Shown here: in pieces, positions 1 to 9,035 of the stretch
Position numbering within the stretch: position 1 is the first letter of the stretch
Layout of the letters: every line of letters starts with the position of its first letter
Origin: Terrimicrobiaceae bacterium
GTDB lineage: Bacteria; Verrucomicrobiota; Verrucomicrobiia; Chthoniobacterales; Terrimicrobiaceae
DNA length: 64,000 nucleotides
Assembly: GCA_018402345.1 (NCBI GenBank)
Contig: JAGYIV010000008.1
Coordinates: forward strand, 310,001 to 374,000
Direction of reading: 5' to 3'
Notes under the pieces: generated by a model
What the model was told of the DNA's origin: nothing
Seen by the model: the letters and a program-made list of their open reading frames with translations, nothing else
Databases searched by the model: none
Translations under genes and position numbers: made by a program

Positions 1-1680
1 GCCGCCGCCCGCCTCGACTCGACGCTCACGGCGGACGGCACCGCGGAGGTTCTTGACTCGATCGTTTCGGGTTCGCTCAAGTTGCTCTACGTCGCCCCCG
101 AGCGCTTCGGCAGCGAGGCGTTCCTCGCCCGCCTCCGCAAGAACCCGCCTGCCCTCCTCGCCATCGACGAGGCGCACTGCATCTCGGAGTGGGGACACAA
201 CTTCCGGCCGGACTACCTCCGCCTCGCCGCCCTCGCCAAAAAACTCCGCATCCCCCGCGTGCTGGCACTCACCGCCACCGCGACTCCCGCTGTGGCGGAG
301 GAAATCCGGAAGGGTTTCGGCATCCTAAAGAAGGACTGCACCATCACCTCGTTCCACCGCAGGAACCTCTCGATCCACGTCACCCCAGTCTCCTCGATCA
401 AACGACTCGACCTTCTGGTTGAACTCCTCGCAGACACAACCCGGCATCCGTCCATCGTTTATGTCACACTCCAACACACCGCTGAGCAAGTCGCCGCCCG
501 CCTGAAATCTTCCGGACTCTCCGCGAGGGCCTACCACGCTGGTATGGCCGACGAGGTCCGCGCATCGGCCCAGGACGACTTCATGCACGGCCGCTGCGAC
601 ACCATCGTTGCGACAATCGCCTTCGGCATGGGCATCGACAAGGCGGACATCCGCTCTGTCATCCACTACAACCTCCCGAAGACGCTGGAGAACTATCAGC
701 AGGAAATCGGGCGCGCGGGCCGCGATGGGAAACCCTCCCGGTGCGAGATGCTCGCCTGCGCGGATGACCTCACCGTGCTCCGCAACTTCATTCTGGGCGA
801 TACTCCCGACGAACCGTCACTCCGTCGATTGATCGACCACCTGCTCCGCCAAGGGGAGGAATTCGACATCAGTCGCTACGATCTCTCGCGCACGACGGAC
901 ATTCGCCAACTCGTATTGGAAACCGTGATCGCCCACCTTGAAAAGGAACGCCTCCTCGAACCGGCGGGCATGTTCCACTCGCGCTTCCAAATCGCATTCA
1001 GACATCCGGAGGAACGCGTCATCGCGGGCCACACGCCGGCCCGCCAGCGGCTTCTCAAATCCCTTTTCGACTCGGCCAAACGCGGCACCCGCCTCCTCAC
1101 GCTGGATGTCGATCAATCCGCCACCACCCTCGGCGAATCACGGGACCGGATCGTCAAGGCCCTCCGGTATCTCGAGGAATCCGGTGATATCGAATTGAAG
1201 CCCGCCGGGCTGCGCCACCGGTTCCGCCTCCTGCCAGCCGCGAAGGACCGCACCCCGCACCAGGTCGCCACCTGGCTGTTTGGGATTTTCACCAACCGCG
1301 AGGCGCGCGACCTGGGGAGGCTTGACGGCATCGTCTCCTTCGCCACCGGCTCAGGCTGCCTGACCACCCGCCTTCTGGCCTACTTCGGCGAGTCGATGGA
1401 CGCCCCGTGCGCCCATTGCGGCGGCTGCGATGGCGCGTCCGCCGACTCCCTACCGGCGTCTCCCGTTACTGAAATCACCACCGAACACATCGCCGCGATT
1501 CATTCCCTCAGGGAGGAGGGACACGCCGCATTGCGAAGCAAGAGGGCGCTGGCCCGCTTCCTCTGCGGCATCACCAGCCCGGCCACCACCCGTGACCGCC
1601 TGACCCGCCACGATGCCTTCGGCATGCTCGAATCCGTTCCCTTCGCCAAGGTGTTGGACCATCTCGAAGCCTCGCTTTGA
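1..1680 (+). CDS. recQ: RecQ-family ATP-dependent DNA helicase (5' truncated by window edge)
   Basis: A 3'-5' DNA helicase used in recombination and stalled-fork repair. The frame is open from base 1, so the start and the Walker A part lie upstream of the window. Visible are YVAPERF, the motif II box DEAHCISEWGH, motif III LALTATAT, motif V IAFGMGIDKADIR and motif VI QEIGRAGRDG. A cysteine cluster of zinc-binding type, CAHCGGC, follows an FGE motif near the C-terminus. A winged-helix-like region (DIRQLVLETVIAHLEKE) lies before the cysteine cluster, whereas E. coli RecQ has helicase, zinc, winged helix, HRDC. No clear HRDC domain is seen. It is followed after 57 bp by cdsA on the same strand. 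Confidence 0.95.
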   Translation, partial: AAARLDSTLTADGTAEVLDSIVSGSLKLLYVAPERFGSEAFLARLRKNPPALLAIDEAHCISEWGHNFRPDYLRLAALAKKLRIPRVLALTATATPAVAEEIRKGFGILKKDCTITSFHRRNLSIHVTPVSSIKRLDLLVELLADTTRHPSIVYVTLQHTAEQVAARLKSSGLSARAYHAGMADEVRASAQDDFMHGRCDTIVATIAFGMGIDKADIRSVIHYNLPKTLENYQQEIGRAGRDGKPSRCEMLACADDLTVLRNFILGDTPDEPSLRRLIDHLLRQGEEFDISRYDLSRTTDIRQLVLETVIAHLEKERLLEPAGMFHSRFQIAFRHPEERVIAGHTPARQRLLKSLFDSAKRGTRLLTLDVDQSATTLGESRDRIVKALRYLEESGDIELKPAGLRHRFRLLPAAKDRTPHQVATWLFGIFTNREARDLGRLDGIVSFATGSGCLTTRLLAYFGESMDAPCAHCGGCDGASADSLPASPVTEITTEHIAAIHSLREEGHAALRSKRALARFLCGITSPATTRDRLTRHDAFGMLESVPFAKVLDHLEASL

Positions 1681-1686
1681 ATCCCG

Positions 1687-1714
1687 CTTTGCCGGATTGC
1701 GCAATCCGGCGAAG
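1687..1714. repeat. 28-bp near-perfect palindrome between recQ and cdsA
   Basis: The arms CTTTGCCGGATTGC and GCAATCCGGCGAAG are inverted repeats with one mismatch, which is a G-U pair in RNA. The central 20 bp (1691-1710) is a perfect palindrome. It starts 7 bp after the recQ stop. As RNA it forms a long stem with almost no loop and has no T-tract, so a classical terminator is doubtful. A processing or stability hairpin, or a dispersed palindromic repeat, is more likely. Confidence 0.6.
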
Positions 1715-1737
1715 TCGGCCAGTCTCGAAATCAAGCG

Positions 1738-2616
1738 ATGACCACCGAACGCTTCACATTCCTCATGCGGCTCTCGAGCACACTCGTGCTCTGGGCGCTG
1801 ATGCTGACCACTGTGTTCGCTGGATGGGAAATCGGATTTTTTGCCCTCCTCGGATTCATGGCCCTGCGGGCGCTATGGGAATACTACCGGATGCTTGAGG
1901 TGGACGGCATTGCCGTGTTCACGCTCACCGGCCTGATTTGCGCCGCGGTGCTTCTGTTCGGCGGATTTTGGTTCATTAGCAGAGAGGGCCCCGAGAACAG
2001 CATGGATTTCGAACTGCTCGTGCCGGTTCTGTTTTTGCTCACGGTCTTCACGCGGCAGATGTTTCGCGGCGCGTCGGATGATCCGTTGAGGGCGATGAGC
2101 TACACGGTCTTCGGCCTCCTTTACATCCCTTGGCTGTTCAGCTTCGTCACGAAAATCATCTATCTCACCCCTCGCCTCGAAAACGGCATGACCACCGGCC
2201 AGTATTACGTTCTCTATCTGGTGGCCGTGACAAAGTTCAGCGACATGGGCGCGTATGTGTTCGGCACGCTCTTTGGAAAACATCCGTTCGCTCCCCATAT
2301 CAGTCCCAAGAAAACATGGGAGGGCTTTGCCGGCGCTCTCATCTCCTCCCTCCTTTGCAGTTACTGGATATATGCGCTCATGCCGGAAAAGCTCAGCCTC
2401 TTCCGCTTCGACGACCTCACCCTACTCGGTCTTGGCTTGGGCTTTGCGGCAGTCATCGGCGATCTTGCCGAATCCGTGGTCAAACGCGGGGCGCACACGA
2501 AGGATTCCAGCACGATGCTCCCGGGCATCGGGGGCACCCTCGACCTGATCGATAGCATCCTGTTCACCGCGCCGATCCTGTTTTTCTACATGCGCTTCGT
2601 CCTGGGGGCCGGCTGA
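1738..2616 (+). CDS. cdsA: Phosphatidate cytidylyltransferase
   Basis: Makes CDP-diacylglycerol from CTP and phosphatidic acid at the inner membrane, the entry to phospholipid head-group synthesis. At 292 residues it has family length, with about eight hydrophobic segments. Conserved stretches are SDMGAYVFGTLFGKH, SPKKTWEGFAGAL and, near the end, the family signature GDLAESVVKRGAHTKDSS continuing into PGIGGTLDLIDS. The 3' end overlaps the convergent exporter gene by 31 bp. Confidence 0.95.
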   Translation: MTTERFTFLMRLSSTLVLWALMLTTVFAGWEIGFFALLGFMALRALWEYYRMLEVDGIAVFTLTGLICAAVLLFGGFWFISREGPENSMDFELLVPVLFLLTVFTRQMFRGASDDPLRAMSYTVFGLLYIPWLFSFVTKIIYLTPRLENGMTTGQYYVLYLVAVTKFSDMGAYVFGTLFGKHPFAPHISPKKTWEGFAGALISSLLCSYWIYALMPEKLSLFRFDDLTLLGLGLGFAAVIGDLAESVVKRGAHTKDSSTMLPGIGGTLDLIDSILFTAPILFFYMRFVLGAG

Positions 2617-4955
2617 GACGCGCGCTGCTCGAACAGAGGAACGAGGAACAGCGCAACAGCGGCGTTCAATGCCAACCCGATCGCCGCGACCTTCCCGAGC
2701 ATTGCCAAACCGGCATGGGTCGAGAATCCCACCGATCCAAACCCGGCGACCGCCGACAGCGCACACAGCGCGATCACCAGCGCAACCTCGCGCCGCGCCT
2801 TTGCCACATCACCCCCCTGCCGCTTCAGCGCGAGCAACATCAGCATGCTGTAATCGGTCCCCGTGCCCAAAAGGAGCAGGATTGCAGCAAGGCTGAAGAT
2901 GTTCCATGAAATCCCGGCAAGCGACATCGCCCCCAAGAGGGCGGCGGTCGAAAGGACGATTGCCCCGGCGAACACCACCACCCGCCTGACGCTGCGGAGG
3001 GCGATCCCGAGGACGCCCAGCACCGCCACCGCCAACCCGAAAGTCAGATTCAACAGCCCTCCCGCCAAAACCCCGGCAATCTCATGGCCGAGCAGTGGCC
3101 AACCGGTCAGCATCACTCCCTCCGACGCGACACGCTCCGCCACCGCCACCTCGCGACCGGGCGCGGGCACCACATAGCCCGAGGCGAAAAATGTCCCGTC
3201 CGGCGCGACCCGCACGAAGCGCTCGAGAATCCATCGACTGGCCGGGTTGCCGGGCACATCGGGCAGCCCGGAGGCGTTCCATGCCATCCACCGGTCGAGA
3301 ATCCCCGCATTGAGCGCGAATGCCTCGCGGGTGAACCCGGCATCATAAGCCGCTTGTTCGAGTTTTCCCTTCTCCAACGACACCTCTCTTGTCAGTGCCA
3401 AATTTTCCCGCAACGCCCCTTCCCGCGGCCAGAAATCGAACGCGGTCTGGAACCGCAGGACATCTCCACTTTGTTGCGCCGAGGCGAGCGCCCGGTTTGC
3501 AGCATCCAAACGCCCGCGCACCTGATCCACAGAATCACCCTCGACGAGTAGGTTCAAAACCTCCCGCTCTCCAGAGAGTTCGCGGGTCAATGTTTCGAGC
3601 GCCTCATAGGCTGGGGTATTGCCGGGCCTCAGGCTGTCAGGCGAAAAATCGAAGGCCGGCGGCCCCTTCACCACGAGCGCCACAAGGCAACCACACACGA
3701 CAACACCGGTTGCCACCGCGCCACTTCTGTTCCAAGGTGTGGACTGGAGCAAACGGCGCATCGCCAATTCCCCGGCGGATGGCTCCACACGCCACCGCAT
3801 CGCCAATGGTGCGAAGAAGAGCAACATCACCCCGAGCCCGGAAATGACCCCGACCCCGACAAGCAAGCCAAGCTGGGACAGCCCGGGCAGGCCGCTCGCA
3901 TCGAGCATGAAGAATGCTGCCGCCGTCGTGCCGACGGTGAGCGTGAGTGTCTTCAGACAATCCACACGCAACTGTGCGACCGTTCCCTGGAACCACCGCG
4001 ACCGCTCGAACACAAAATACCCGTAGTCCACACTGAGCCCGATCAGAATCGCCGCGCACCCGGCCCCGATCGCCGTGAGTGTTCCCGAAACCACCCCAGC
4101 CACCCCGAGCGTGATCGCGAAGGTGAACAGCAGGAGTGCAATCAACCCGGCAAGCGGCCTCAAGCGCCTGTAGCAAACCCAAAAAACAAATCCCACCAGC
4201 ACCAGCGCAACCCCGCCAGACAATACCATGTCGCTCTCCATCGCCCGCGAGATTCCGGCGACAAAGGCCGGCTCGCCCGTGACCCCCAACCGGACATCCA
4301 ATCCCTCCACCGCCTTCGTCGCCGCCCCAGCCACCCCGTCCACGATCCTCCCTAGATCACGGTAGCCAAGCCAGGCGGCTCCCGTCTCGATATACAGCAC
4401 GCGAAACGTGCCGGCGGCATTCGCAAATCCGTCACCGCCCCGCCACACCTGTGCGCCGCTGGGAAGCCCGTCGACCACCAACCGGTAGGGATCGTTTGAA
4501 ATCAGGGCGCTCTCTGCGGGAGACACACTCTCGGTGAGTCGTCGGATGGATTCGCGAAGGGTTTCCTTGCGTTGCCCAGGTGACATTCCCTCCATCGTTC
4601 CCCGAAAATCCTCCGGCGCACGGTTGAGCGCGAGAAACGCCGCGATTTCGACAAGCAATGTCGGCTGCGCCTCCCAGGGCGGCGCGGCCAGCACCCCGCC
4701 GGGGGCCAAGTCCTCGTCCCCCTCCAACCGTGCAACGATGCGCCTTGTCGCATCGTCGACGGCTTCCGCATCGCTCCCTGACACCGTCACCAGCAACCTC
4801 CCGGGTTGTGAAAAATTCTCCAAAAACACCCGCAATCCGCGCACCTGCGGCAGGTCGCCTGGAAGTAACTGGAAAAGATCACCCTCGAAGGACAGACGAG
4901 ACAATCCCACCACAGCCACCGCAACCAACGCGGCTGCCGCCAAGCCCAACCTCAC
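2586..4955 (-). CDS. MMPL/RND-type lipid exporter
   Basis: A 789-residue membrane transporter of the MMPL (COG4258-like) group, whose members export lipids or glycolipids and can act with a LolA-like chaperone. There is one N-terminal membrane segment, a periplasmic region, a block of membrane helices around residues 240-390 containing GLSVDYGYFVFE, a second periplasmic region, and a C-terminal helix block with GTGTDYSMLML. These Asp-Tyr sequences correspond to the proton-relay position of RND proteins. The start is GTG and overlaps the upstream LolA-like stop as GTGA, so the two are translationally coupled. The substrate cannot be told from the sequence. Confidence 0.87.
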   Translation of the reverse strand: MRLGLAAAALVAVAVVGLSRLSFEGDLFQLLPGDLPQVRGLRVFLENFSQPGRLLVTVSGSDAEAVDDATRRIVARLEGDEDLAPGGVLAAPPWEAQPTLLVEIAAFLALNRAPEDFRGTMEGMSPGQRKETLRESIRRLTESVSPAESALISNDPYRLVVDGLPSGAQVWRGGDGFANAAGTFRVLYIETGAAWLGYRDLGRIVDGVAGAATKAVEGLDVRLGVTGEPAFVAGISRAMESDMVLSGGVALVLVGFVFWVCYRRLRPLAGLIALLLFTFAITLGVAGVVSGTLTAIGAGCAAILIGLSVDYGYFVFERSRWFQGTVAQLRVDCLKTLTLTVGTTAAAFFMLDASGLPGLSQLGLLVGVGVISGLGVMLLFFAPLAMRWRVEPSAGELAMRRLLQSTPWNRSGAVATGVVVCGCLVALVVKGPPAFDFSPDSLRPGNTPAYEALETLTRELSGEREVLNLLVEGDSVDQVRGRLDAANRALASAQQSGDVLRFQTAFDFWPREGALRENLALTREVSLEKGKLEQAAYDAGFTREAFALNAGILDRWMAWNASGLPDVPGNPASRWILERFVRVAPDGTFFASGYVVPAPGREVAVAERVASEGVMLTGWPLLGHEIAGVLAGGLLNLTFGLAVAVLGVLGIALRSVRRVVVFAGAIVLSTAALLGAMSLAGISWNIFSLAAILLLLGTGTDYSMLMLLALKRQGGDVAKARREVALVIALCALSAVAGFGSVGFSTHAGLAMLGKVAAIGLALNAAVALFLVPLFEQRASQPAPRTKRM

Positions 4956-5608
4956 AAGCCGACCTCCCGCCAGCCAGCGGTTTCGATGCGAAACACCCCC
5001 ATGTCAACCGACCCGTTGACAATCGCTTGCCGGAATTCGTTACGGATAGTCCCCCCGTTCGACAAACGAATCTCAAACTCCACCACCGCCCCGCCCTCCA
5101 CCACAAACTTCAATACCAACGCCTTCACAAAGCCTCTCGCCCGAGCCTCTCTGGGCAACATCTCGACACGGCAAATCCCATCGTCTTCAACTGCCACTCC
5201 AAGCACGTCGAACCGTCGGTGGAACTCCTCGACCCCCAATCCACCAGGAAATTCCAGCGCCCCGCGCCACTCGGCCCCCTCCGCCTCCGCCGGATCGACC
5301 TTTTGAAACTCCCTCCTCCGCGGCCACGCCAACCACACACCCTCCGGTGTCTGCAACACAACCACACCCGCCGGATCCCCGATCTGCCAACGGAAATAGC
5401 CGCCCCGAACCATCCATAACCTGCCCTCGCTCCTCAGCGGCACGCGCAGCGCGGGCAACTCCCGTGTTTGCACAAAACCGGCCTCGACCGACTCCAACCG
5501 GGCCTGCGACTCGATCCAACGCTCAAGCACATTCCCCGAGTCCACAGGAGCGGCCACGACAACAGCCGACATCGCAATCCACACGGCGAGGAATCTGGGT
5601 TCGAACAC
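4952..5608 (-). CDS. LolA-like outer-membrane lipoprotein carrier homologue
   Basis: A predicted periplasmic protein with a LolA-type fold that would carry a lipid or lipoprotein intermediate to the outer membrane. The GTG start at 5608 is preferred because a signal peptide follows at once (FLAVWIAMSAVVVAAP). The frame is open up to an ATG at 5722, but that would add 38 uncharacteristic residues. Family features are RLESVEAGFVQTRELP, GRLWMVRGGYFRWQ (the strand following the typical EGRF..RPG position) and LQTPEGVWL. It is coupled to the MMPL exporter. The same pairing occurs in aryl-polyene clusters, but no other aryl-polyene gene is near. Confidence 0.75.
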   Translation of the reverse strand: MFEPRFLAVWIAMSAVVVAAPVDSGNVLERWIESQARLESVEAGFVQTRELPALRVPLRSEGRLWMVRGGYFRWQIGDPAGVVVLQTPEGVWLAWPRRREFQKVDPAEAEGAEWRGALEFPGGLGVEEFHRRFDVLGVAVEDDGICRVEMLPREARARGFVKALVLKFVVEGGAVVEFEIRLSNGGTIRNEFRQAIVNGSVDMGVFRIETAGWREVGL

Positions 5609-5770
5609 CCGCGCACGATAACCCCGCGCCCCCTCATGCCTGCAATGCGGAATGCCTGAGAAAATCCAACTCGTGGAAAAATTCCTGATGCCCAGCGGCA
5701 ACGATCGTGACAAAGATGTCACACGTCAGGCATTCCTGCGCTGGCAGACCGTTTGAATCCTTCTCTTTTC

Positions 5771-6727
5771 ATGTCAACGCCCAGACACCATACCCTCCTG
5801 TCCGCCGCGTTCGCCTTCCTGCTCTGCGCGCTCCCCTCGACAGCCAAGCCAGCGGACGCCCCGCTTCGCATCGGGGCATGGAATCTGGAGCACCTCGGGA
5901 GCCGGAACGAACCCAAGCGGACTGATGCCGATCTTGACGCCCTTGCCGCCAAAATTCGGGATCTCAATGTCTCTGTCCTAGCCGTCTCCGAGGTCAACGG
6001 CTGGCGCACCCTGCGCGATCTTGCGCGCCGTATCGGCCCCGAATGGGACGGCGTCCTCGGCCGGAGCGGATATCTCGGAGGCAAGCCCCCGAAGCAGATC
6101 GGCATTGGATTTCTTTGGGACACCCGCCGCGTCGAACTCCTCGAAGCGTCGGATTGGAGAGCACTCCCCCGCCGCCGCGACGGCCTCCCCGTCTTCCACC
6201 GCATTCCAGTGACCGCATGCTTCCGCGCCGTTGGCGGTGGCCCGGACTTCCGCCTCGTCGCCGTCCACCTCAAGGCAGGCTTCGAACCTGCCGATACCCA
6301 AAAACGCACGATCGAACTCTCGGAGATCAAAAAACGCATCGATGCCCTCCTGGCCACCCCAGGTGAGGATACCGATATCGCTGTGCTCGGCGACTTCAAC
6401 CACGGCCCTGTCTCGCCAGAGCATGCCATTCTCACCAAGGAAAACTTCGCCACCTACCTCGCAAGCGATCCTCCCGAACCCTCAATCATCCACTTCGACG
6501 ATCAAATCGACCACATCGTGCCCTTGAATGGATTCAGCGAAATTCGGAAGACCACCTTCGATGTGGTCGACGACAAGGGGAAACTGGACAAAACCGCCTG
6601 GCGCAACCGCTATTCGGACCACTATCCAGTCGTTGTCGAACTCGACCTCGGCCCGGATGACGATCCTGAAGCGACCTTCTCCTCCGGCGAATCGCCCCTC
6701 CGCCCGTTGTCGCAATTCCGCGACTGA
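5771..6727 (+). CDS. Secreted endonuclease/exonuclease/phosphatase family protein
   Basis: A 318-residue EEP-fold phosphodiesterase with an N-terminal signal peptide (LLSAAFAFLLCALPSTA), so it acts in the periplasm or outside. Fold motifs in order are IGAWNLEHLG, LAVSEVNG (metal-binding Glu), FRLVAVHLKAG, AVLGDFNHGP (catalytic Asp and Asn) and SDHYPVVVEL (catalytic Asp-His). All expected active-site residues are present. The ATG at 5771 is preferred to the in-frame TTG at 5753 because the signal peptide then starts normally. It is divergent from the LolA-like gene. The substrate (nucleic acid, phosphoinositide or other phosphodiester) is unknown. Confidence 0.87.
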   Translation: MSTPRHHTLLSAAFAFLLCALPSTAKPADAPLRIGAWNLEHLGSRNEPKRTDADLDALAAKIRDLNVSVLAVSEVNGWRTLRDLARRIGPEWDGVLGRSGYLGGKPPKQIGIGFLWDTRRVELLEASDWRALPRRRDGLPVFHRIPVTACFRAVGGGPDFRLVAVHLKAGFEPADTQKRTIELSEIKKRIDALLATPGEDTDIAVLGDFNHGPVSPEHAILTKENFATYLASDPPEPSIIHFDDQIDHIVPLNGFSEIRKTTFDVVDDKGKLDKTAWRNRYSDHYPVVVELDLGPDDDPEATFSSGESPLRPLSQFRD

Positions 6728-6823
6728 GCTTGCAAATCCTCCATCTTCGGCGAATGTATCGGCCTCTCAAGGGACCACCTCGCCTCCCCCGACGGCGTCA
6801 GCTCCCAGCCAAGCACAGACTTC

Positions 6824-7966
6824 ATGAAACACATTCTCAGCAAAATCCGCGTCACCAACAGCGTCTTCCTGATTGGAACCTTCGCCACCACCTGCACTGC
6901 CGTCCCGCTCTACATCTGGCACTACGGGCTCGACACCTTCCAAATCGCCCTCTTTCTGTTCTTTTTGATCTCGAGCGGCATCAGCATCACCCTCGGCTAC
7001 CACCGCCTCTTTTCCCACCTGACCTTCAAAGCAAATCCGCTGGTCAAACTCTACACCCTTCTTTTCGGAGCCGCCGCCTTCGAGGGTTCGGCGCTGGCAT
7101 GGTCGGCAGACCACCGCAGGCACCACAAATTTGTGGATCACGACGACGATCCCTACGACATCTCCCGTGGCCTCTTCCACGCCCACATCGGCTGGCTCCT
7201 CTTCCGCCGCGGCCCCGAAACCCCGCTCACCTGGGTGCGCGACCTCCAGCAGGACAAACTCGCCTGGTGGCAACACCAATACTACGTGCCCGTCGCGGTC
7301 TTCATGGGCTTCGGCCTCCCGGCACTCATCGGCTGGATGTGGGGCGGACCGGTCGCCGCGCTCGGAGGGTTTCTCCTCGCGGGCGTCGCACGCATCGTGT
7401 CTGTGCACCACATGACCTTCTGCATCAACTCCCTGTGCCACTGGATCGGCAACCGCCCCTACTCCAGCAAATGCTCAGCGCGCGACAGCTTGATCATGGC
7501 CTTCTTCACGTTTGGCGAGGGATACCACAACTTCCACCACGAATTTCAGCACGACTACCGGAACGGAGTGAAGCCCTGGCAGTTCGACCCCACCAAGTGG
7601 GCAATCTGGCTTCTCAGCAAGGTCGGCCTCGCCAGCAACCTCCGCACCGTGCCCGAAGAGAAAATTCTAAAGGCGCAAATCGCCGAGCAGGAAATCATTC
7701 TCCAAAAGCGCCTGCAAAGCCGGGCCACCCCAGTGACAGACCAGATTCAAGCCATGGTGGACGCCGCACGCGCCCAAATGAACGCGGCCCTGCTTGAATG
7801 GGAGGAACTTCTTGTCCAATACCGCGCCGCCCTTGCCGGGAAAACCGAACTCTCCCGCCGCGAACTCGCCGAGCTTCGCCGCAAGGTGAACGCCGCCTCG
7901 GACAGCTTCCGCGAATCGCTCCAAGCCTGGCGCGACACTTGGCAGGCGATTCCTGTCGGCTGCTAA
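6824..7966 (+). CDS. Acyl-CoA (delta-9 type) fatty acid desaturase with C-terminal coiled coil
   Basis: A membrane di-iron desaturase introducing a double bond into saturated acyl chains. The three histidine boxes are intact: HRLFSH, HRRHHKFVDHDDD and GEGYHNFHHEF, with hydrophobic helices between them. The catalytic part ends near residue 265. A long alanine-, glutamate- and glutamine-rich tail of about 110 residues follows, predicted helical and coiled-coil, which is unusual for the family. The neighbours (EEP phosphodiesterase, S41-like protein) do not suggest a shared pathway. A second desaturase lies at 22356. Confidence 0.92.
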   Translation: MKHILSKIRVTNSVFLIGTFATTCTAVPLYIWHYGLDTFQIALFLFFLISSGISITLGYHRLFSHLTFKANPLVKLYTLLFGAAAFEGSALAWSADHRRHHKFVDHDDDPYDISRGLFHAHIGWLLFRRGPETPLTWVRDLQQDKLAWWQHQYYVPVAVFMGFGLPALIGWMWGGPVAALGGFLLAGVARIVSVHHMTFCINSLCHWIGNRPYSSKCSARDSLIMAFFTFGEGYHNFHHEFQHDYRNGVKPWQFDPTKWAIWLLSKVGLASNLRTVPEEKILKAQIAEQEIILQKRLQSRATPVTDQIQAMVDAARAQMNAALLEWEELLVQYRAALAGKTELSRRELAELRRKVNAASDSFRESLQAWRDTWQAIPVGC

Positions 7967-7973
7967 GCCAATC

Positions 7974-9035
7974 TCACTTCTTGAAAAACCGAATCGCCGT
8001 CACGAGATCGACGGCCCGCTGAAGCACGGGATCACGGAGCGCATCGCCCTCTTCTGATTTGCCTGCTGAAATTTCCGGGTTTGTCCTGGCTACCAGCGCG
8101 GCCTCGTTCATCCGGGGTCGTTCGACATCAAACACAAAGCGGCTCACTCCTCCCGTTTGGCTTTGCTGGAAAACACGGTCGCGCAGTTCAGGATTGAACT
8201 CCACGGGCACGTCGGGCCGCACTCCATCGGGAAAAAGCGCGCCACCGACAGGCATAACCACCCGGGAGACGGCCACTCGCAACACCTTGTCGCCGCCAAG
8301 AGAAAACTCGCCGAACTCGACCCCCTCGCCCGCTGTCGCCGCCCCGACCACCATTGCCCCCGCATGCTCGCGGAGCGTTGCGGCAAGCACCTCCGACGCC
8401 CCCGAGGTCCCGGAATCCACCAACACCAGAAGAATCCCGGAGAACAGCGGATCCTTATCTGAGGTCAGGATGCGTTCTTGCTTGGCACTCGGATTTTGAA
8501 TCGTGAACAGGATTTTCCCCTTCGGCGAAAACCTCCGTGCGAACTCGGCGGCCGATTCCATGTCGCCGCCCGCGGCCACCGCCCTCAGATCCAAAATCAC
8601 TGCAGGGACTTGCTTGCCGGTGAAATTCTCCAAGGCCGCATCGGTTTGACCGAGCGCCTTCTCATCCAAGGTTCCCGGGCGGATATATCCCGCCTGCCCA
8701 TCGAGAATCTCAGCGAGAAATGGCGCGCCCGCACCGACCGCTATCGTGCCTGAGCCGAATCCGATCCCGGGGGCGAACAGTGCTCCGAACCCCTCGAGCA
8801 ACGCCCGCTGCTTCGCGGCGGCATCAAGCTTATCCGCTCCTTGGAAATTGATTTCGAACACTTCCAACGCCTTCTGCACTTGGGCATTGTCCAGCCCGTC
8901 GACCCATTCCCCGAAACCCGGTGCCGACACCGGCGCTGGCGTGGGTTCGGGACTCGGCGTGGGCGACGGAGCGGACTCCGTGGCATGCAGAACAGGCAAC
9001 AAGGTGAAAAGCAGAAGAATCCGGCGCGTGGTCAT
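7974..9035 (-). CDS. S41 (C-terminal-processing) peptidase homologue, catalytic dyad lost
   Basis: A 353-residue exported protein: signal peptide (ILLLFTLLPVLHATES), a Pro/Ser/Thr linker, a short helical segment, then an S41-type core without an obvious PDZ domain. In active members the Ser is three residues before the Glu of SASE, and the Lys is 22 residues after that Glu. Here GTSGASE places Gly212 at the Ser position, and TAGEGVEF places Glu237 at the Lys position. Surrounding family sequence (LVLVDSGTSGASEVLAATL) is well kept, so the alignment is firm. The inference is a non-catalytic substrate-binding or scaffold protein. Its start overlaps the purD stop as ATGA. Confidence 0.8.
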   Translation of the reverse strand: MTTRRILLLFTLLPVLHATESAPSPTPSPEPTPAPVSAPGFGEWVDGLDNAQVQKALEVFEINFQGADKLDAAAKQRALLEGFGALFAPGIGFGSGTIAVGAGAPFLAEILDGQAGYIRPGTLDEKALGQTDAALENFTGKQVPAVILDLRAVAAGGDMESAAEFARRFSPKGKILFTIQNPSAKQERILTSDKDPLFSGILLVLVDSGTSGASEVLAATLREHAGAMVVGAATAGEGVEFGEFSLGGDKVLRVAVSRVVMPVGGALFPDGVRPDVPVEFNPELRDRVFQQSQTGGVSRFVFDVERPRMNEAALVARTNPEISAGKSEEGDALRDPVLQRAVDLVTAIRFFKK

